In this document: in pieces, positions 15,840 to 24,635 of the stretch
Numbering within the stretch: the stretch's first letter is position 1
Layout of the letters: every line of letters begins with the position of its first letter
From: Oscillospiraceae bacterium
GTDB taxonomy: Bacteria > Bacillota > Clostridia > Oscillospirales > Oscillospiraceae
Reading direction: 5' to 3'
NCBI GenBank assembly: GCA_031261635.1
Contig: JAISJH010000119.1
Span: 1-35,634 of the forward strand
Length of the DNA: 35,634 nt
Position numbers and translations under genes: made by a program
Notes under the pieces: model-generated
Databases searched by the model: none
What the model was told of the DNA's origin: nothing
The model's input: the letters and a program-made list of their open reading frames with translations, nothing else

Positions 15840-18320
15840 TTGGAACCATTGACATTTCAGGAAATATTAACGATTACAAAGGGGTTTTCGGAGTTTCACG
15901 GCGCGAATTTTTCCGTAAGCGGCTTTGAGACCGATACGCGTCGCGACGTGCTGGGCAAGGCTTTTGTCGCGTTAAATGACGGAGCGAAATATTTGCGTTC
16001 CGCTGAAAAAAAAGGTGCGCTTTTGGCTGTAATTTCCGCGTATTCGGACGTGGAAGCCGGCGTCATTTTGCCGCTTATTCGCGTTGAAAATACTCTTGAT
16101 GCGTTTCAGGAAATAGCCGCGTTTTGGCGCGGCAGGTTTGATATTCCGCTCGTTGCGCTTACGGGGAGCAATGGTAAAACGACCACTAAAGATATGCTTA
16201 CCGCGATTTTGTCGGCGAAATATAAGACGCTTGCGACGGAAAATAATTATAATAATCATATCGGCGTTCCAAAAACTTTGCTGAAATTAAATAACAGCTA
16301 CGAGGCCGCTGTCTTGGAGCTTGGAATGAACCACAGCGGCGAAATCCGAAGCCTCGCGAAAATTGTGAAACCGACAATCGCCGTTATTACAAAAATCGGC
16401 TCCGCGCACATCGGAGAAGTCGGTTCGGAGGAAGAAATTTTTAAGGCGAAAATGGAAATTACCGAGGGTTTAATAAATCACAGTTTGTTGATTGTTTCAG
16501 AGCCGGACGATAAGCTTTCGCGCCTAAATTCCACTGAAAAATACGAAGTAATTCGCGGCAAATTGAGGGCAAGCGATATCAAACAATACTGGACAGACGC
16601 TATTCCGGGGATAAGTTTTGTAATTCACGAGGGCGAAAATAAATATCCCTGCGAACTGCCGGTTTTTGGCGCGCATAACGTGAACAACGCTCTTCTCGCG
16701 CTTACCGTCGGCGTAATTTTAGGTATTCCGCTGCCGGAGGCAATTGAGGAATTGCGCTCGTATACGCGCAGTTCAATGCGGCTTGAAACCGCCGTTTTGC
16801 ACAATGTAAAATATATAAAAGATTATTATAATTCAAGCCCCGATTCAGTAAAAGCGGCACTTGACACCTTGTCGGCGTTTGAAACTGACGGCAGAAAAAT
16901 TGCAATTTTGGGTGAAGTGACGGAACTCGGGGCTTACAGCGCGGAGTTGCACCGGGAAATTGCCGAATATTCAATTGGAAAAGCGGATATTGTCTATTTT
17001 ATCGGCGAAGATTATAATTCTTTTAAGAGCGGCAGACCCGACAGTAAAGTCGCGGATTATTGCGGAAAAAAAGATGAATTATTCGCGATGATAAAAGACG
17101 CAATATCGGAAAATGATATAGTTTTGATAAACGGCTCAAACGGAATGAAAATGGGCGAAGTTTTTGAATTTTTGCGTAAACGCACGGAAAGCGCGGCACC
17201 CGGCGCGCCGCCTCAGACAACCCTGCGCGTAGACGTAGCCGCGCTGAAACATAATTACGGCGAAATAAAAAGATATGTCGGAAAAAACGTGGAAATAATG
17301 CCCGTAATAAAAGCCGACGGCTACGGCAGCAGCGCGGATATCGCCGCTTCGGCCTTTGCGGGGGCAAAATATTTCGCGGTCGCAGATTTGCAGGAGGCCG
17401 ATAAAATAAGCCACGCTATTCCGAATACAAAAATATTGATAATTTATCAGCCTTTGCCCTTTGAAATTGACGCAATTGCCGAGCGTGAATACCTCGTTTC
17501 AGTCGGCGACGCGGATTTTCTTACTGCGCTGAATTTAGCCGCGAAAAAACGCAGAAAAATTATTAACATTCATATCGAAGTTGACACGGGAATGAGCCGT
17601 CTGGGCGTTCTCGCGAAAGACTGCGCGGCGTTTGCAAAAGTTTTGCGCGGGTGCGAAAATATCGCGGTTGACGGAATTTTCACACATTATTCAAGCGCGG
17701 ATATGTATTCGCCCGAGGATTTAGAATTTACAGCCTTGCAAACCGCCGTATTTAAGCGCGCGATTGTTGAAATTGAGGAAATTTTGGGGCGGGAAATTCC
17801 GCATAAACACGCCTGCGCCGGTGCCGCGATTTTCAATCCAGAAGCCGAAATTTTTAATATGGTGCGCCCGGGTTATATTTTATACGGCTACTATCCCTGC
17901 GAGGAAATTAAAGAATTTATCAGCCTCAAACCCGCGCTGAAATTAGTTACCGCGATTTCGCAAATTAAAGAATATCCGGCGGGGACAAATATTAGCTACG
18001 GCCGAAGTTTTACAGCTTCAAAAACAATTCGGGCGGCTATCGTTCCGATTGGTTATTCGGACGGAATTTACCGCTCGCTTTCGAATACCGGCGCGTTTGT
18101 CGTCAACGGATTGCTCGCGCCGATTATCGGAAAAATTTGTATGGATTACACAATTATCGACGTCACGGATATTTCACCCGAAGCTAAAGTCGGCGACGAA
18201 GTTGCGATATTCGACAACGTTAATATGACTGTGGAGCGAATTGCGGAACTCTGCGGCACAATCGGTTACGAAATAATTTCTAAATTGCGGGATAAAGCGG
18301 ACAGAATTGAAGTATATTAA
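15840..18320 (+). CDS. murF-alr: MurF-Alr fusion: UDP-MurNAc-tripeptide D-Ala-D-Ala ligase / alanine racemase
   Basis: Predicted 826-residue bifunctional peptidoglycan enzyme in the cytoplasm. Residues 1 to about 450 are MurF: TGSNGKTTTKDM (108-119) is the ATP loop, YNNHIGVP and LELGMNHSGEI are conserved Mur-ligase segments, and YYNSSPDS (329-336) is the C-terminal signature. A short Ala/Pro linker (about 452-468) leads to alanine racemase, with RVDVAALKHNY, the PLP lysine in VIKADGYG (Lys491), FTHYSSAD and the catalytic Tyr in ISYGRSF. It would make D-Ala and attach D-Ala-D-Ala to the precursor. The start is TTG at 15840, six bases after GGGAGGT; no ATG fits. Such fusions are well known in Bacteroidota, so transfer is possible. 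This gene and the next two use A/T-rich codons unlike their neighbours. Confidence 0.9.
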   Translation: MEPLTFQEILTITKGFSEFHGANFSVSGFETDTRRDVLGKAFVALNDGAKYLRSAEKKGALLAVISAYSDVEAGVILPLIRVENTLDAFQEIAAFWRGRFDIPLVALTGSNGKTTTKDMLTAILSAKYKTLATENNYNNHIGVPKTLLKLNNSYEAAVLELGMNHSGEIRSLAKIVKPTIAVITKIGSAHIGEVGSEEEIFKAKMEITEGLINHSLLIVSEPDDKLSRLNSTEKYEVIRGKLRASDIKQYWTDAIPGISFVIHEGENKYPCELPVFGAHNVNNALLALTVGVILGIPLPEAIEELRSYTRSSMRLETAVLHNVKYIKDYYNSSPDSVKAALDTLSAFETDGRKIAILGEVTELGAYSAELHREIAEYSIGKADIVYFIGEDYNSFKSGRPDSKVADYCGKKDELFAMIKDAISENDIVLINGSNGMKMGEVFEFLRKRTESAAPGAPPQTTLRVDVAALKHNYGEIKRYVGKNVEIMPVIKADGYGSSADIAASAFAGAKYFAVADLQEADKISHAIPNTKILIIYQPLPFEIDAIAEREYLVSVGDADFLTALNLAAKKRRKIINIHIEVDTGMSRLGVLAKDCAAFAKVLRGCENIAVDGIFTHYSSADMYSPEDLEFTALQTAVFKRAIVEIEEILGREIPHKHACAGAAIFNPEAEIFNMVRPGYILYGYYPCEEIKEFISLKPALKLVTAISQIKEYPAGTNISYGRSFTASKTIRAAIVPIGYSDGIYRSLSNTGAFVVNGLLAPIIGKICMDYTIIDVTDISPEAKVGDEVAIFDNVNMTVERIAELCGTIGYEIISKLRDKADRIEVY

Positions 18321-18335
18321 ACGGAGGAAAAATAT

Positions 18336-18875
18336 ATGCCTTTCACGGAAACCGCGCTCAAACAATCAATTGTTTACACAGGAAAATTATTAAAAATTCG
18401 AGACGACGAGGTGCGCCTCCATAACGGCGAAACAGCGCGGCGCGAAATTGTCGAACACCCCGGCGGCGTAGCTGTAGTCGCGGTTACGGACGATAAAAAA
18501 GTCGTCTGCGTGCGGCAATTCCGCTACGCTATGAAGCGTGAATTATTAGAAATTCCCGCCGGAAAATTAGAGCGCGGTGAGGAACCACTCGGCGCGGTAA
18601 AACGCGAGTTGTCGGAGGAAACCGGCTACACGGCTAAAACCTGGCGCTCGCTCGGCGAAATATTTCCTACGCCCGGATACTGCGAGGAAATTTTGCACCT
18701 CTACCTCGCGACGGATTTAATAAAAGGCGAAGCGCACCCGGACGAAAACGAATTTTTAAGCGTCTGCGAATTTACTTTTTACGAATTGAACGAAAAAATT
18801 ATGGCGAATGAAATTTCCGACGCGAAAACAATCGTCGGAATATTAATAGCCGGGAGGATTTTATATGCGCTCTGA
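18336..18875 (+). CDS. NUDIX hydrolase, ADP-ribose pyrophosphatase type
   Basis: Predicted 179-residue hydrolase that splits ADP-ribose or a related nucleoside diphosphate sugar into AMP and a sugar phosphate. The Nudix box is intact at residues 76-98 (GKLERGEEPLGAVKRELSEE onward, fitting GX5EX7REUXEEXGU). The upstream VVCVRQFRYAMKRELLEIPAG segment is typical of the ADP-ribose branch. The ATG is preceded by GGAGG eight to nine bases upstream and lies 15 bases after the MurF-Alr stop, so the genes are cotranscribed. Its last 11 bases overlap the start of the next gene. It shares the AT-rich codon use of this block. Confidence 0.88.
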   Translation: MPFTETALKQSIVYTGKLLKIRDDEVRLHNGETARREIVEHPGGVAVVAVTDDKKVVCVRQFRYAMKRELLEIPAGKLERGEEPLGAVKRELSEETGYTAKTWRSLGEIFPTPGYCEEILHLYLATDLIKGEAHPDENEFLSVCEFTFYELNEKIMANEISDAKTIVGILIAGRILYAL

Positions 18876-20025
18876 AAATATTCAAAATTTGCAAATCCGA
18901 AACTCAACGCCTGCCGACCTCGCGGAAATTTTGCGAATTTATTCCGAAGCGCGGGAATTTATGCGTGACAACGGCAATCCCACGCAGTGGAGCGACTGGT
19001 ACCCGCCGCGTGAAATAATTGAGCGCGATATTCAAAGCGGGACGGGCTATGTCTGCGTAGAAAACGGCGAAATTCAGGCGGTATTTTATTATAATATTGA
19101 GCGCGACCCGACTTACGAAAAAATAGACGGAGCCTGGTTAAACGACAAGTCTTGCGGAGTAATTCACAGAATTGCGAAACGCCGCAAAGCAAAAGGCGCG
19201 GGGGAATTTTGTATAAATTGGTGCTTAGAACAATGCGGAAATATTAAAATTGACACGCATAAAGACAATATTCCAATGCAAAAACTCTTAAAAAAACTCG
19301 GTTTCACATCTTGCGGTATTATTTGGGTGCTGGACGGCGAGGAGCGTCAGGCGTTCCAAAAATGTTCAATTTTTAATGAAATAAAAGCGGTCTTATGGGA
19401 CCTCGACGGCGTGTTAATTGACAGCGAACCCGGCTACAATATCACGGTCGGCGAACTGATACGCTCGCTCGGCTACAAATTCGGAGAGGCTGAAATCGCG
19501 AAAACTACCGGCGCTTCGTATAAAAATATAGCTGAATTGCTGGGTTTAGACGAACCAAAAGAAAAAATAGAGCGTTTATATATCGAGGCCTTATTGAAAG
19601 CGATAAACCAAAATGTCACGGCTTTAATCGACGGAGCCGGGGGGTTTTTGCAAGAATTAAAATCGCGGAAAATAAAAATGGCGATAGGCTCGTCCTCGCC
19701 CCGGGTCTTGGTCGAACAAATTGTAAATAAATTCGGGCTGTCCGAATTTATAGACATAATCGTAACGGGGAGCGACGCGGAGCGCGGAAAACCCGCGCCC
19801 GATATTTACCTTAAATGCGCGGAATTATTAGGCGTTGAACCGGCGAATTGTCTCGTAATTGAGGACTCACTAAACGGGATAAAAGCCGCAAAAAATGCCG
19901 CTATGCGCGTCCTGGCCTTTACCGGAACCGCCCTCCACAACTTCGATTTGAGCGCTGCCGATTTTCAGATTGACGCGTACAACTCTGACACTTTCAAAGT
20001 GATTGAACATTTGCTATCTCTATAA
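18865..20025 (+). CDS. GNAT acetyltransferase-HAD phosphatase fusion
   Basis: Predicted 386-residue two-domain protein. Residues about 8-165 resemble a GNAT N-acetyltransferase (LQIRNSTPADLAEI start; VIHRIAKRRKAKGAGEFCINW as the acetyl-CoA region; DTHKDNIPMQKLLKKLGF as the end). Residues about 173-386 are a HAD hydrolase of the β-phosphoglucomutase type: DLDGVLIDSE (Asp179 nucleophile, Asp181), IGSSSPR (motif II), RGKPAPDIY (motif III Lys) and VIEDSLNGIKAA (motif IV). Both activities may be present, on unknown substrates. The ATG overlaps the NUDIX gene and follows GGGAGG. The order MurF-Alr, NUDIX, GNAT-HAD suggests one operon, ending at the terminator at 20029-20070. Confidence 0.8.
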   Translation: MRSENIQNLQIRNSTPADLAEILRIYSEAREFMRDNGNPTQWSDWYPPREIIERDIQSGTGYVCVENGEIQAVFYYNIERDPTYEKIDGAWLNDKSCGVIHRIAKRRKAKGAGEFCINWCLEQCGNIKIDTHKDNIPMQKLLKKLGFTSCGIIWVLDGEERQAFQKCSIFNEIKAVLWDLDGVLIDSEPGYNITVGELIRSLGYKFGEAEIAKTTGASYKNIAELLGLDEPKEKIERLYIEALLKAINQNVTALIDGAGGFLQELKSRKIKMAIGSSSPRVLVEQIVNKFGLSEFIDIIVTGSDAERGKPAPDIYLKCAELLGVEPANCLVIEDSLNGIKAAKNAAMRVLAFTGTALHNFDLSAADFQIDAYNSDTFKVIEHLLSL

Positions 20026-20028
20026 AAT

Positions 20029-20070
20029 ATCAGCGGACGGATAGCCCGCCCGCTGATTTATTCCTTTTTT
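20029..20070. terminator. Terminator between the GNAT-HAD and chemotaxis genes
   Basis: ATCAGCGGACGG (20029-20040) pairs with CCGCCCGCTGAT (20046-20057) with one mismatch and a five-base loop. The right side is T-rich, with six T at 20065-20070, for the rightward operon. The left side is A-rich, so it may also serve the convergent chemotaxis gene. Confidence 0.75.
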
Positions 20071-20075
20071 AACTG

Positions 20076-21857
20076 TTATTTCCCGCTAATCGCCAGACGC
20101 TTTTTCCCGGTTGAAATATGGCTCTGGTCTTTTAGCTTGAACTGTTCCACCAGGCCTTCCAGTAAATCAGCCTGCGCCGAGAGTTCCTGCGACGTTGCTG
20201 CGGACTCCTCTGAAGTCGCGCTATTTTGCTGGACAACCTGCGCGATTTGGTCTATGCCGTTGTTTATTTCGTTGATTGACTGCCGCTGTTGCTCGCTTGA
20301 AACGGCGATTTCGCTTATAATAACGCTTGATTCGTTGATGCCCTCGACAATTTCTGAGAGGCTTACGGAGGTTTCCTCCGCGATTTTCACGCCGAGTTTC
20401 GCTTTTTCCATAGAGTTTTCAATGAGCGTCCCGGTGTCTTTGGCGGCTTCGGCGGATTTCCCCGCTAGGCTTCGCACTTCCTCCGCGACCACCGCGAAGC
20501 CCTTGCCGTGCTGCCCGGCTCTGGCGGCCTCGACGGCGGCGTTCAGCGCGAGAATGTTTGTCTGGAAGGCTATATCGTCGATAACTTTAATAACCTTTTG
20601 AATGTTGGTGCTTGCCTCGCTGATATCGCGAACCGCCTGAATCATCTCGTTCATTTGTTCGCTGCCTTTTTGAGCGCTTTGGCGAACGGTTTCCGAGAGT
20701 TCCGCGGCGTTTTCCGCCTGGCTCGCGTTTTCCCTGGTTTTTTCAGCAATCCCGCCGATTGTTTCCGACAGGAGGTGGATTTCAGCGGTCTGCTCGGTTG
20801 AACCCTGCGCGAGGGTTTGCGAGGACTCGGCGATTTCACGCGCCTCGCCTGAAACGCGCTCCGCCGCGTCGTTTATTTCGCCGAAGGTATCGTTCAGACT
20901 GACAATCATAGTTTGGATAGAATTACCGATTAAGTCATTAGGACCCGCTGACTTGACCTCGCCGGTGAGGTCGCCTTTGGCGACGGAGAAAAGATGACCG
21001 CCGAGGTATTCGAGCCGCTTGACAAGCGTCCCGAGCGCGGTTAGTATACGCGTACTCTCGTCGTGATGAGAGGCGATATGCTTTTCAAATTCGCTCCAGG
21101 TGGTAGCCGGGAAAATAACCGTGCCTTCGTTACCGATAGTTTCCGCGATAGTAGCGGTATAAACAAGCGTCGGGACAATAAGCCGCGTCAGGTACAGCGC
21201 GACGCCGATAGCCGCCGCGACCGCTACAATCAGCACAACGATGAGGATAACGGTGACGGTACCGGACAGGCTGTTCATTGACTCGTACTGCTCGTCAGTG
21301 AGTTTGACCATATCCTCCGCGAGGTCGTCTACAACGTCGGCGTATTTAGTAATATGCGGTCCGAAGTCCGCGATGGCGACAGCGATAGCCGATTCAACGC
21401 CTTTGCCCGCGCCGACGATTATGTCGGATTCAAGTTTAGCGGCCGCGTCTACCGCCGCGAGGAACTTAGCACGCGCGTCTGCATAGTCGCCGCGCTGGTT
21501 TTCGATAGCCGCTACCAACTGTTTAGTATGGTCGGTGTATGCCAGACTTGTGATTTTTTTAAGTAGGTTTGTACCGTTTTCAACGAAAGTATTAAGCTCG
21601 GAACGCTGCCTGTTTGCTTCGTCAAGGTCAAACAGAGCTGTGTACAAGGCGACGCCGCGCGTCGCGGAACGCTGTTCATAAACCGCGGCGAGCAGGTCAG
21701 CGCCGTACACGCCGATTTCAGCGCGGTCATTAAGCAGTTTGGCGCTTGACGTCAGTGACTTGGACGCAACGATACCGACGACGCCGACAATAGCGGCAAG
21801 TAATGCGACAATGAGGAAACTCACTAAAAGTTTAGCCTCGATTTTCAGGTTTTTCAT
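20076..21857 (-). CDS. Methyl-accepting chemotaxis protein
   Basis: Predicted 593-residue transmembrane chemoreceptor that signals through CheW/CheA. The ATG at 21857 (complement) is preferred over an upstream one because GGAGG lies eight bases before it and [20 protein letters not shown] is a typical start. Order: TM1 (about 10-31), a four-helix-type periplasmic/extracellular domain (about 32-195), TM2 ([22 protein letters not shown], about 200-222), a linker, and a long coiled coil with the signalling tip [20 protein letters not shown]...[25 protein letters not shown]. No C-terminal CheR/CheB-docking pentapeptide is seen; it ends AISGK. The ligand is unknown. No other chemotaxis genes are in the window, so motility is suggested but not shown. 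Confidence 0.92.
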   Translation of the reverse strand: MKNLKIEAKLLVSFLIVALLAAIVGVVGIVASKSLTSSAKLLNDRAEIGVYGADLLAAVYEQRSATRGVALYTALFDLDEANRQRSELNTFVENGTNLLKKITSLAYTDHTKQLVAAIENQRGDYADARAKFLAAVDAAAKLESDIIVGAGKGVESAIAVAIADFGPHITKYADVVDDLAEDMVKLTDEQYESMNSLSGTVTVILIVVLIVAVAAAIGVALYLTRLIVPTLVYTATIAETIGNEGTVIFPATTWSEFEKHIASHHDESTRILTALGTLVKRLEYLGGHLFSVAKGDLTGEVKSAGPNDLIGNSIQTMIVSLNDTFGEINDAAERVSGEAREIAESSQTLAQGSTEQTAEIHLLSETIGGIAEKTRENASQAENAAELSETVRQSAQKGSEQMNEMIQAVRDISEASTNIQKVIKVIDDIAFQTNILALNAAVEAARAGQHGKGFAVVAEEVRSLAGKSAEAAKDTGTLIENSMEKAKLGVKIAEETSVSLSEIVEGINESSVIISEIAVSSEQQRQSINEINNGIDQIAQVVQQNSATSEESAATSQELSAQADLLEGLVEQFKLKDQSHISTGKKRLAISGK

Positions 21858-22187
21858 AGCCTGACCTCCATAAAGATTTTTTTGGCGGCGGAACAACTGG
21901 GACGTCTATAGCGGCTCAAACAAGCGACTAAAAATGCGAAGAACTTTGAAGTTACTCGAAAGTTTTCCAGTTTCTACCAACTTGCTTACATTATATCACA
22001 GTCGACAGTCAAATACAATAGTTTTTTCGTACTAACTCAAATGTTTTCAAGAAAATTTTTCCAAAAATAACATATATTCAAAATAAACATATTAAAATAA
22101 CCGGCTTTATCCCTTGCAAGTAACATCGGCAAATTGGCCTTGCAACTTAATAATATTCCTTATTGATAACAATTATCAAAAAGCCTC
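21858..22187. promoter_or_regulatory. Divergent regulatory gap: chemoreceptor promoter and leader, Fur-like palindrome
   Basis: Leftward, TGATATAAT (complement of 21990-21998) is an extended -10 with a weak TTGTAT -35 at 17 bases; it gives a leader of about 125 bases before the chemoreceptor, in which I recognise no known riboswitch. Rightward, TGATAACAATTATCA (22164-22178) is a 7-1-7 palindrome one base from the Fur consensus TGATAATNATTATCA, lying just upstream of the nrdD promoter. The AT-rich stretch 22000-22140 holds nothing else I recognise. Unlike the other long gaps, this one lacks the GC-rich repeat families. Confidence 0.5.
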
Positions 22188-22217
22188 TTGACAAAGCACT
22201 ACATCTTGTGTTACAAT
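22188..22217 (+). promoter_or_regulatory. nrdD promoter with NrdR-box-like operator
   Basis: TTGACA (22188-22193) and TACAAT (22212-22217) are separated by 18 bases, with TG one base before the -10. The spacer is filled by gCACTACATCTTGTGT (22196-22211), which fits the NrdR-box pattern aCACwAtATaTwGTgt at 13 of 16 positions. NrdR, an ATP-cone repressor, controls ribonucleotide reductase genes, so an operator between -35 and -10 of nrdD makes functional sense. A second box of the same kind, expected about 31-32 bases away, is not present in recognisable form; the Fur-like palindrome occupies that place. Confidence 0.65.
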
Positions 22218-22323
22218 ATAAGCATAACAACAGAGAACGTTTTTCAAAACAAAACATCAATAACCGTTACGCAATCCAATTATGTAAACCACACCTGCCT
22301 ACTGTTAAGGGGAAATTTTAGCT

Positions 22324-24549
22324 ATGACAAACGAACTCAAAACTATCACAGAGCTCGGCTTTATTGAGCCGGCAATCCACCCGGTTACGGTTGAACGTAT
22401 ACGCAAGCGCGACGGACGTATCGCGTTCTTCGACCTCGAAAAAGTAACCGACGCAATACGCAAGGCTTTTGAAGCCACCTACAAGCCGAACGCCGGGGAA
22501 ACCGCCGCGCGCCTCGCAGAGCGTGTATTAGCGCGCCTTGAGGCGGAGGGCGTAGCCGTGCCGGAGGTTGAACACGTCCAGGACGTTGTTGAACAGGTCC
22601 TTATGGACTCCGACTATGTGCAGACCGCCAAGGCGTATATCCTGTATCGCGCTGAACGCAACCGCGCACGTGAGCTTAACTCGCGCCTTATGAAAACTTT
22701 CGAGGAAATTACTTTCGCGGACGCTAAGGACAGCGACGTCAAGCGCGAGAACGCCAACATCAACGGCGACACGGCTATGGGCTCAATGCTGAAATTCGGC
22801 AGTGAGGCCGCCAAACAGTTCTATACGATGAAGGTGTTAAAACCCGACCACGCCAAGGCTCACCGCGAGGGAGATTTCCACATTCACGACCTTGATTTCC
22901 TTACGCTCACAACTACCTGCTGTCAGATTGACCTTATAAAACTCTTTGAAAAAGGTTTTTCAACAGGTCACGGCAAGCTTCGTACGCCAAACTCCGTATC
23001 AAGCTACGCGGCTCTCGCCTGCATAGCTATCCAGAGCAATCAGAACGACCAGCACGGCGGGCAGAGCGTCGCGAATTTTGACTACGCGATGGCCGAGGGA
23101 GTTCGCAAGAGTTATAAAAAACACTATGAAAAGAATATGGCAAAAGCTCTCGAAGCCGGAGTGGACAAGCCGGAGGAGTTAGCTGAAAAGTGGGCTCTGC
23201 GCGATACCGACCGCGAAACCTACCAGGCAATGGAGGCGCTAATCCATAACCTTAATACAATGAATAGCCGCGCCGGGGCGCAAACTCCGTTCAGCTCGAT
23301 AAACTACGGAATGGATACCTCCGAGGAAGGGCGTATGGTGGTTCGCAACCTCCTTAAAGCCACTATGGCGGGGCTTGGAAACGGTGAAACTCCGATATTC
23401 CCGATACAGATTTTCCGCGTTAAAGCGGGCGTCAGTTTTAATGAGGGCGACCCGAACTACGATAATTTCAAGCTCGCGATTGAGTGCAGTGCGAAGCGGC
23501 TGTACCCGAACTTCGCGTTCCAGGACGCGCCGTATAACGCCAAGTATTATAAAGAGGGACACCCGGAGACAGAGATTGCTTATATGGGTTGCCGCACCCG
23601 CGTAATCGGCAACGTACACGACAAGGACCGCGAAATCTCATTCGGGCGCGGCAACCTATCATTTACCACAATCAACCTGCCGAGGCTCGGCATAAAAGCT
23701 CGCGGCGACTTAAACCTGTTCTACGAACTACTGGACGGCAAAATCAAACTCGGGATTGAGCAGTTACTTGAACGCTTTGAGATACAGGCTAAGAAAACCG
23801 TTAAAAACTTCCCGTTCCTGATGGGCGAGGGTGTATGGATAGACAGCGACAAGCTCACCGCCGCCGACGAGCTTCGCGAAGTGCTGAAACACGGTTCACT
23901 GTCGCTCGGCTTCATAGGGCTTGCGGAAACCTTGACCGCGCTAATTGGTCAGCACCACGGCGAGAGCGACCGGGCGCAAAACCTCGGGCTGGAGATTATA
24001 GCCCATATGCGGAATAAACTCGACCGCGCCGCAGAGGAGTATAAACTAAACTTCACACTGCTCGCGACACCCGCGGAGGGGCTTTCCGGACGCTTCGTGA
24101 AAATCGACCGCGGCTTGTACGGCAATCTGCCGGGCATAACCGACCGGGATTATTATACCAATAGTTTCCATATCCCCGTGCATTTCACTATCCCCGCCTT
24201 TGAAAAGATACGCCTGGAGGCTCCGTACCATAATCTAACGAACGCCGGACACATCAGTTATATCGAAATGGACGGCGACCCGTCGGACAACCTCGAGGCC
24301 TTTGAAAAGGTTGTGCGCTATATGGCGCAGTGCGGCGTAGGCTACGGAAGCGTAAACCACCCGGTAGACCGCGACCCAGTCTGCGGCTTCAGCGGCATTA
24401 TCAAAGACGTATGCCCCGGCTGCAACCGCACAGAGGACGACGGAGTACCCTTTGAACGTATCCGCAGGGTAACGGGATATATAGGAAAACTAGACCGCTT
24501 CAATAACGGCAAACGCGCCGAGGAAAAAGCAAGACTGAAACACAGTTAG
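22324..24549 (+). CDS. nrdD: Anaerobic ribonucleoside-triphosphate reductase
   Basis: Predicted 741-residue class III ribonucleotide reductase that makes dNTPs without oxygen. Order: N-terminal ATP-cone (about 20-115, VERIRKRDGRIAFFDLEKV...) for allosteric control, then the glycyl-radical catalytic core (GDFHIHDLDFLTLTTTCCQ; NSVSSYAALACIAIQ). The C-terminus holds Cys687, Cys697 and Cys700 (DPVCGF...CPGC), a zinc-site remnant or variant with Asp where a fourth Cys may be expected, and the radical loop RRVTGYIG with Gly718. The ATG follows AAGGGGAAA, and the transcript has a leader of about 100 bases. The activating enzyme NrdG is not next to it: the genes downstream run the other way. The predicted NrdR box in its promoter supports dedicated control. 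Confidence 0.95.
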   Translation: MTNELKTITELGFIEPAIHPVTVERIRKRDGRIAFFDLEKVTDAIRKAFEATYKPNAGETAARLAERVLARLEAEGVAVPEVEHVQDVVEQVLMDSDYVQTAKAYILYRAERNRARELNSRLMKTFEEITFADAKDSDVKRENANINGDTAMGSMLKFGSEAAKQFYTMKVLKPDHAKAHREGDFHIHDLDFLTLTTTCCQIDLIKLFEKGFSTGHGKLRTPNSVSSYAALACIAIQSNQNDQHGGQSVANFDYAMAEGVRKSYKKHYEKNMAKALEAGVDKPEELAEKWALRDTDRETYQAMEALIHNLNTMNSRAGAQTPFSSINYGMDTSEEGRMVVRNLLKATMAGLGNGETPIFPIQIFRVKAGVSFNEGDPNYDNFKLAIECSAKRLYPNFAFQDAPYNAKYYKEGHPETEIAYMGCRTRVIGNVHDKDREISFGRGNLSFTTINLPRLGIKARGDLNLFYELLDGKIKLGIEQLLERFEIQAKKTVKNFPFLMGEGVWIDSDKLTAADELREVLKHGSLSLGFIGLAETLTALIGQHHGESDRAQNLGLEIIAHMRNKLDRAAEEYKLNFTLLATPAEGLSGRFVKIDRGLYGNLPGITDRDYYTNSFHIPVHFTIPAFEKIRLEAPYHNLTNAGHISYIEMDGDPSDNLEAFEKVVRYMAQCGVGYGSVNHPVDRDPVCGFSGIIKDVCPGCNRTEDDGVPFERIRRVTGYIGKLDRFNNGKRAEEKARLKHS

Positions 24550-24560
24550 GTCAGATAGCA

Positions 24561-24629
24561 GTTAGCAAATATTAAATATCAGAGACGAGAATACTAAACC
24601 CTCGTCTCTGATATTTGTTATTTGCTAAC
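24561..24629. repeat. Family C pair forming a long palindrome
   Basis: GTTAGCAAAT (24561-24570) pairs with ATTTGCTAAC (24620-24629), and AAATATCAGAGACGAG (24574-24589) with CTCGTCTCTGATATTT (24601-24616), around an 11-base loop. It lies between the convergent nrdD and DUF4363 genes. No U-tract follows on either strand, so a terminator role is possible but not supported by the usual signal. Confidence 0.75.
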
Positions 24630-24635
24630 TGTTAA

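Noticed and set aside
21858-21984. Riboswitch (for example c-di-GMP) in the chemoreceptor leader
   Set aside because: The leader is about 125 bases, but no conserved motif could be recognised by eye.
21858-22323. tRNA or other structural RNA gene in the only long non-repeat gap
   Set aside because: No cloverleaf, T-loop GTTCGA-type sequence or CCA end is seen on either strand.
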